64,000 bases of DNA from Tsukamurella sp. TY48 (GTDB lineage Bacteria; Actinomycetota; Actinomycetes; Mycobacteriales; Mycobacteriaceae). Below are positions 59,829-64,000 of the stretch, piece by piece. Under the pieces are notes generated by a model that searched no databases, was not told where the DNA came from, and worked only from the letters and a program-made list of their open reading frames with translations. The stretch is from positions 682,001-746,000 of the forward strand of contig NZ_BPMV01000002.1 of assembly GCF_019656655.1 (NCBI RefSeq), given 5' to 3'. Within the stretch, counting starts at the first letter, position 1. Each line of letters starts with the position of its first letter. The position numbers were made by a program, and so were the translations under genes.

Positions 59829-61124
59829 ATGTCCACTCCCACGAGCCGGCGCGCCGTGATCGTCTCCGGCGCCCGCACCCCCTTCGTCCGCGCCTTCGGC
59901 GACTTCGCCCAACTCGACACCATCGCCCTCGCCGGCCGCGCCGTCGAGGGCCTGCTGGACCGCGTCCCGGCCGTCGCGGACCGGATCGAGGCCATCGTCT
60001 GGGGCGGCGTGATCCTGCCCGCCGGTGCCCCCAACATCGCGCGCGAGGTGGCCATCGACCTGGGCCTGGGCCACGGCGTCGAGGGCCACACCGTGACCCG
60101 CGCCTGCGCCTCCGGCCTACAGGCCGTCACGACCGCGGCCGCCGCGATCGAGCGCGGTGAGTACGACATCATGATCGCGGGCGGCTCCGATTCGGTGTCG
60201 AACGCCTCGGTCAACCTGCCGAACAAGCTGGTCCAGGCAGCGGCACCGCTGGCCCTGGGCAAGCCCTCGATCCGCGACTACGTGGGTGCCGCGCTGGGGC
60301 TCGCCCCGTTCACCGGTCTCCTGCCGAGCCGCCCGAAGATCTCCGAGCGCACCACCGGAGAGGTGATGGGCGAATCGGCCGACAAGATGGCGAAGATCCA
60401 CGGCATCTCCCGCGAGGCGCAGGACGCCTACGCCGCGCGGTCGCACGCCCGGGCCGCCGCCGCCATCGCCTCGGGCCGCTTCGACGACGAGGTGGTCCCG
60501 GTGACCACGCCCGACGGCACCACCGTGACCCGCGACGGCCTGGTCCGCGACAACACCAGCGCCGAGAAGCTGGCCTCCCTCCGCCCCGTCTTCAACCGCG
60601 ACGGCACGGTGACCGCGGGCAACGCCAGCCCGCTGACCGACGGTGCCGCGGCCGTGCTCGTGATGAGCGAGGACAAGGCCCGCGAACTCGGCCTGACCCC
60701 GCTGGCCGCGATCCGCTCCTGGAGCTACGTGAGCGTCGACCCCGCCGACGAGGTGCTCATCGGCCCGGCCATCTCGATGCCGCGTGCGCTGGACAAAGCC
60801 GGCCTGGAACTGGACGACGTCGACCTCGTCGACATCCACGAGGCCTTCGCGGCCCAGACTCTGTCGGTCCTCGATGCGCTGGCGAGCCCGGAGTGGGCGG
60901 CGGAGCGACTCGACCGCGACACCCCGGTGGGCGAGATCGACCCGGACAAGCTGAACGTGCACGGCGGCTCGGTATCGATCGGACATCCCTTCGGCGCCAC
61001 CGGTGCCCGCATGGTGACCACGATGGCCAACGAGCTCGCCCGCACCGGCAAGCAGACCGCGCTGCTCGGGATCTGCGCTGCCGGTGGGCACGGCGCGAGC
61101 GTGGTGCTGGAACGGGTCGAATGA
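59829..61124 (+). CDS. fadI: Acetyl-CoA C-acyltransferase (FadI-type thiolase)
   Basis: A 431-residue thiolase that cleaves 3-ketoacyl-CoA in fatty-acid beta-oxidation. The nucleophile is Cys93 in TRACASGLQ. DIHEAFAAQTL, NVHGGSVSIGHPFGATGAR and the second Cys in GICAAGGHG complete the active site. The length and the long loop domain fit the FadI/trifunctional beta-subunit group rather than the 390-residue thiolases. TAAGAT ends 6 nt before the ATG, implying a leaderless mRNA. Its stop directly abuts the stop of a convergent SDR gene. No FadJ partner is adjacent. Confidence 0.93.
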   Translation: MSTPTSRRAVIVSGARTPFVRAFGDFAQLDTIALAGRAVEGLLDRVPAVADRIEAIVWGGVILPAGAPNIAREVAIDLGLGHGVEGHTVTRACASGLQAVTTAAAAIERGEYDIMIAGGSDSVSNASVNLPNKLVQAAAPLALGKPSIRDYVGAALGLAPFTGLLPSRPKISERTTGEVMGESADKMAKIHGISREAQDAYAARSHARAAAAIASGRFDDEVVPVTTPDGTTVTRDGLVRDNTSAEKLASLRPVFNRDGTVTAGNASPLTDGAAAVLVMSEDKARELGLTPLAAIRSWSYVSVDPADEVLIGPAISMPRALDKAGLELDDVDLVDIHEAFAAQTLSVLDALASPEWAAERLDRDTPVGEIDPDKLNVHGGSVSIGHPFGATGARMVTTMANELARTGKQTALLGICAAGGHGASVVLERVE

Positions 61125-61856
61125 TCAGGTGACCGAGAGGCCACCGTCGACGCACAGGTTCTGGCCGGTGACGAACCGCGAGCCCTCCCCCGCCAGGAAG
61201 ACCGCGGCCGCCGCGAAGTCCGACGGTGCGCCGAGCGTCCCGGTGTGGGCGCGCCGCCGGAAGTACTCGGCGCGTTCGGGATCGGCGAGGACGGCAGTGG
61301 TCATCGGTGTCGCGATCAGGCCGGGGGTCAGCGAATTGGCGGTCACGCCGCGGGCGGCCCAGGCCTCCGACTGGGAACGGGTAAGTCCGGCGATCCCCGC
61401 CTTCGCGACCCCGTAGGCCCCGCTGTTGCCGAAGGCGCGGTGCGCCTGCGTCGAGGCGACGTTGATGATGCGGCCCCAGCCGCGGGCGGCCATCCGCGGA
61501 CCGTAGTGCTGCCCCAGCCGGAAGGGTGCGTCGAGGTTCACCGCGAGGATCTCGCGGTAGAGGACATCGTCGATCTCGGCGAGCGGCGGGCGGGGATTGG
61601 TCCCGGCGCAGTTGATCAGGATGTCGACGGCATCGGCACGCGCGTCGACCGCCGCGATGAGATCGTCGACCCCGTCGGCGAGGTCGGCGCTGATGCCCTC
61701 GGGACCGAGCCGGTCACGGTCCCGGCCGGTGCGCAGGACGCGGGCCCCGGCACCGTCGAGCGCCTCCGCGATGGCCGCGCCGATCCCCGAGCTGGCCCCC
61801 GTGACCAGAGCGGTGCGTCCGGTGAGATCGAACAGTCCCGCCACCTCGGATCGCAT
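61125..61856 (-). CDS. SDR-family oxidoreductase (gluconate 5-dehydrogenase-like)
   Basis: A 243-residue classical SDR: TGASSGIG cofactor loop, NCAG, catalytic Ser in NVASTQAHR, Tyr-x-x-x-Lys in AYGVAK, and a C-terminal TGQNLCVDGG. It most resembles gluconate/3-oxoacyl reductase-like SDRs; the substrate is not determined. TAGGGT (61863-61868) ends 6 nt before the ATG, consistent with a leaderless message. It is divergent from the channel gene by 38 nt. Confidence 0.92.
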   Translation of the reverse strand: MRSEVAGLFDLTGRTALVTGASSGIGAAIAEALDGAGARVLRTGRDRDRLGPEGISADLADGVDDLIAAVDARADAVDILINCAGTNPRPPLAEIDDVLYREILAVNLDAPFRLGQHYGPRMAARGWGRIINVASTQAHRAFGNSGAYGVAKAGIAGLTRSQSEAWAARGVTANSLTPGLIATPMTTAVLADPERAEYFRRRAHTGTLGAPSDFAAAAVFLAGEGSRFVTGQNLCVDGGLSVT

Positions 61857-61894
61857 GCCGACACCCTACGCGGGGGCCTCGTTAGGCTGGGGTG

Positions 61895-62269
61895 ATGTTG
61901 GGCCTGACACTGATGTTCAAGCGGTTCTTCGGCGCGGTGCGCACCAGCTGGCGGGACCCGTCGATGCGCGGCGCGGTGCTCAGCCTGATCATCATCGTGA
62001 CCGCGGCGACGATCTTCTACACCCTCGCCGAGAAGTGGTCGGTGATCGATTCACTGTTCTACGCCGTATCCGTGGGGCTCCCGATGGGCAACGGCGATCT
62101 CAACCCCACGACGACCCTGTCGAAGATCTTCACGCTGGTCTACGCCGTGCTGGTGGTGGGGCTGTTCGTGACGGTGGGCGGTTCCCTCGCGAGCTCGATC
62201 GTGCAGAACAACACCGAGAAGGTCAGTCGGCTCAACAAGCGCGGCCAGGGCGATGAGCCGCAGGGCTGA
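61895..62269 (+). CDS. Two-TM ion channel with non-canonical selectivity filter
   Basis: A 124-residue protein with TM1 (about 26-45), a pore helix (VIDSLFYAVSV) and TM2 (about 77-97), the minimal K+-channel layout. The filter region reads PMGNGD (63-68) where K+ channels have TVGYGD; the flanking FYAVSV and LNPTT match the family. The change of Thr-Val to Pro-Met and of Tyr to Asn should alter ion selectivity (inference). TAGGCT (61883-61888) ends 6 nt before the ATG; the GTG at 61892 falls between box and start. The stop abuts that of the DUF456 gene. Confidence 0.85.
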   Translation: MLGLTLMFKRFFGAVRTSWRDPSMRGAVLSLIIIVTAATIFYTLAEKWSVIDSLFYAVSVGLPMGNGDLNPTTTLSKIFTLVYAVLVVGLFVTVGGSLASSIVQNNTEKVSRLNKRGQGDEPQG

Positions 62270-62746
62270 TCAGTTCAGCACGGCGAGCAACCAGATCCCC
62301 ACGGCGCACAGCGCGCCGGCCAGTTCGATCAGGATGAGCAGTCCCGCGGCCTTGGTCGCGGCGATCGCCCCGGTCCAGCCCGCCCGAACGTCCTTGAGGC
62401 GCACCGCTTCGGCGATGAAGGTGCCACCGATGAAGCCGATCAGCAGCCCGATCACGGGGATCACGAAGAACAGCACGATCCCACAGACGCCGCCCGCCAC
62501 GAGCGACCACTTCCCCACCCCGGCCTTGGCCATGGTGCGGTGTCCCACGAAGTACTTGACCACCCACGCGATCACCATGCAGCCGAGCGCCGCGGCGAAG
62601 ACGCCCCAGGCCGACCCGCCGGTGAAGATCGCCCAGATCAGGATGCCCAGCGCCACCAGGGTGGAACCCGGCAGCACCGGGATCACGATCCCCAACAGGC
62701 CGACCACCATCAGCGCGACGACCGCGACGTACCCCCACGTATTCAC
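62270..62746 (-). CDS. DUF456 family membrane protein
   Basis: A 158-residue, four-to-five-TM protein of the DUF456 family. The signature LLGIVIPVLPGSTLVALGILIWA at the N-terminus and the glycine-rich VIPVIGLLIGFIGGTFIAE are characteristic. Function unknown. The start is GTG 62746; TACTAT ends 6 nt upstream, suggesting a leaderless message. It converges with the channel gene and lies downstream of a GNAT gene on the same strand. Confidence 0.9.
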   Translation of the reverse strand: MNTWGYVAVVALMVVGLLGIVIPVLPGSTLVALGILIWAIFTGGSAWGVFAAALGCMVIAWVVKYFVGHRTMAKAGVGKWSLVAGGVCGIVLFFVIPVIGLLIGFIGGTFIAEAVRLKDVRAGWTGAIAATKAAGLLILIELAGALCAVGIWLLAVLN

Positions 62747-62796
62747 GCACGAATAGTAAGGGCAAGGCGTTCTCTTACACGAGTGCCGTGACGCAC

Positions 62797-63630
62797 TCAG
62801 GTCAACAGGACCGTGGCGAAGGTCGCGACCTGCTCGAATCCCACCCGCTCATAGGCGCGACGGGCCGGGGTGTTGAAGCTGTTGACGTACAGGCTGGGCA
62901 CCCGCCCGGTGCGCCGCACCGCGTCGGCGACGGCCGCCGTTCCGGCACCGCCGAGACCCTGCCCCCGCAGGTCGGGCCGCACCCATACGCCCTGGATCTG
63001 TCCGACGGTGCGCGAAACGGCCCCGACCTCGGCCTTGAAGGCGACCTCGGGACCGTCGAAGAGCACGTACGCGCGGCCGCTGAGGATCGTGTTGGCGACG
63101 CGGCGGCGGTAGGCGCGGCCCCCGTCGCCCATGCGCGGGTCGATGCCGACCTCGGCGGTGAACATCGCGATCGACGCATCGAGGTAGCGGTCGAGCTCCG
63201 CCATCCGGGCGGGCCGGACACCGGTGTGCGGCGCGCGCGAAGGACCGGCCATGACCATCAACGGCTGCTCCTCGCGAACCTCCCGCGCCGGGCCCCACGA
63301 CGATTCGAGGTCCGACCACAGGGGCAGCACCAGCTCGGCGCGACCGACCACCGATGCGGCGGTGCGCGCACCGCGGCCCGCGCGGCCGGCGAAGTACCGC
63401 ATCGCATCGAGATCGCCGCGCAGCGGCATGAGGTTCGCCCCGGCGAAGCACAGGGCGGAGGAGGAATCGCGGTGCGACCACAGCTCGCCGCCGAGCGAAC
63501 CGGGATCGGTGCCGTACTCCTGGACGCGCCCGGCCACCATGCAGGCGGCCACCGGATCCGCATCGAGGACGGCCAGCACCTTGGGCAGATCCCGCGGCGG
63601 GACCGGCCTCTCGTGCAGCATCCTCAACAC
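62797..63630 (-). CDS. DUF4081-GNAT acetyltransferase (Rv2867c-like)
   Basis: A 277-residue protein with an N-terminal DUF4081 domain (about 1-125; ACMVAGRVQEYG, LCFAGANLMPL) and a C-terminal GNAT domain (about 135-277) whose acetyl-CoA loop is WVRPDLRGQGLGGAG and which ends NSFNTPARRAYERVGFEQVATFATVLL. It is the homologue of Rv2867c, the gene next to ispG in mycobacteria. GTG 63630 follows GAGGAG by 6 nt. It is 33 nt downstream of ispG. Substrate unknown. Confidence 0.91.
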   Translation of the reverse strand: MLRMLHERPVPPRDLPKVLAVLDADPVAACMVAGRVQEYGTDPGSLGGELWSHRDSSSALCFAGANLMPLRGDLDAMRYFAGRAGRGARTAASVVGRAELVLPLWSDLESSWGPAREVREEQPLMVMAGPSRAPHTGVRPARMAELDRYLDASIAMFTAEVGIDPRMGDGGRAYRRRVANTILSGRAYVLFDGPEVAFKAEVGAVSRTVGQIQGVWVRPDLRGQGLGGAGTAAVADAVRRTGRVPSLYVNSFNTPARRAYERVGFEQVATFATVLLT

Positions 63631-63663
63631 GGGCGACTCCTCACGCTCTTCGCGACGGCCTAC

Positions 63664-64000
63664 CTAGGACACGGTGACCACGGGGGTACCGCTCCCCTCA
63701 CTATCCCCCGATTCCTCGGCGATCCGCAGGGCTTCCTCGATCAGGGTCTCCACGATCTGCGCCTCGGGCACCGTCTTGATCACCTCGCCCTTGACGAAGA
63801 TCTGGCCCTTGCCGTTGCCGGAGGCCACACCGAGGTCGGCCTCGCGGGCCTCGCCCGGACCGTTCACGACGCAGCCCATGACGGCCACGCGCAGCGGCAC
63901 CTCCATGCCCTCGAGCCCCGCGGAGACCTCGTTCGCGAGCTTGTAGACATCGACCTGGGCACGGCCGCAGGACGGGCAGGAGACGATCTCCAGCTTGCGG
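63664..64000 (-). CDS. ispG: 4-hydroxy-3-methylbut-2-enyl diphosphate synthase, C-terminal part (runs off the window)
   Basis: Only the last 111 residues are present. They contain the iron-sulfur cysteines in [19 protein letters not shown] and in [21 protein letters not shown], which with a third Cys bind the [4Fe-4S] cluster of IspG (GcpE), the penultimate enzyme of the MEP isoprenoid pathway. [15 protein letters not shown] is also typical. It ends with a short acidic/Ser-rich tail. The gene continues beyond position 64000. Confidence 0.95.
   Translation of the reverse strand, partial: RKLEIVSCPSCGRAQVDVYKLANEVSAGLEGMEVPLRVAVMGCVVNGPGEAREADLGVASGNGKGQIFVKGEVIKTVPEAQIVETLIEEALRIAEESGDSEGSGTPVVTVS

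Noticed and set aside
1-64000. tRNA or rRNA genes
   Set aside because: No cloverleaf with a GGTTCRANTCC T-arm found in the intergenic spaces.

Overview
The window is high-GC DNA from an actinobacterium of the mycolic-acid group (Mycobacteriales). It encodes mycothione reductase, a PptT-type phosphopantetheinyl transferase, EfpA-like exporters and a 19-bp IdeR/DtxR-type iron box. The gene order rpsO-ribF-sirR-truB-pptT-phosphoesterase / dinF-DHH-rbfA-infB-ylxR-nusA-rimP / proS-efpA-cysG-cobB-cobO-chelatase-GNAT-mqo-hydrolase-mtr / map-PBP lipoprotein-GNAT-ispG follows the Mycobacterium tuberculosis segment Rv2785c-Rv2868c as I remember it. A Tsukamurella-, Gordonia- or Dietzia-like genus is likely (inference); no 16S gene is present to settle this.

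Layout. 1-2.7 kb: start of a Tat-exported PhoD phosphatase, rpsO, ribF and a SirR/MntR regulator. 2.8-8.3 kb: a TetR-SDR-MFS cassette, an AlkD-like DNA glycosylase, and a divergent pair made of an HTH-fused citrate synthase and a normal citrate synthase. 8.3-17.9 kb: truB, pptT, phosphoesterase, an iron-box-controlled siderophore-binding lipoprotein, a voltage-sensor-like membrane protein, an HNH protein, fmdB-fmdA (formamidase), a MATE transporter, a DHH phosphoesterase and rbfA. 18-31.5 kb: the translation/transcription operon rimP-nusA-ylxR ... infB, split by an 8.3-kb LacI-controlled uptake and catabolic locus: an ABC importer of the NitT/TauT type plus Gfo/Idh dehydrogenase, DUF993 protein, sugar-phosphate isomerase-like protein and glycerate kinase. 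31.5-38.6 kb: small lipoproteins, a DUF4190 protein, a Rv3651-like protein, an esterase, proS and yaaA. 38.6-43.3 kb: tandem EfpA-like exporters with long disordered tails. 43.4-56.2 kb: cobalamin/siroheme genes (cysG, cobB, cobO, chelatase, cobQ) around mqo, mtr and a 33-residue Cys-rich metallothionein-like gene. 56-64 kb: map, GNATs, a penicillin-binding lipoprotein, a thiolase, an SDR, a 2-TM channel with an unusual filter, DUF456 and the 3' end of ispG.

The most notable observations are: (i) the catabolic island inside the nusA-infB operon, with two nearly identical LacI-type operators; (ii) a G6 run in infB that breaks its reading frame; (iii) the tiny metallothionein-like gene, whose probable -10 box overlaps the mtr stop codon; (iv) a voltage-sensor-like protein without a pore; (v) an HTH-citrate synthase beside a palindrome; (vi) a recurring TANNNT box 6-8 nt before about twenty start codons, which points to widespread leaderless mRNAs. 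I saw no tRNA, rRNA, CRISPR array, IS element or prophage gene.
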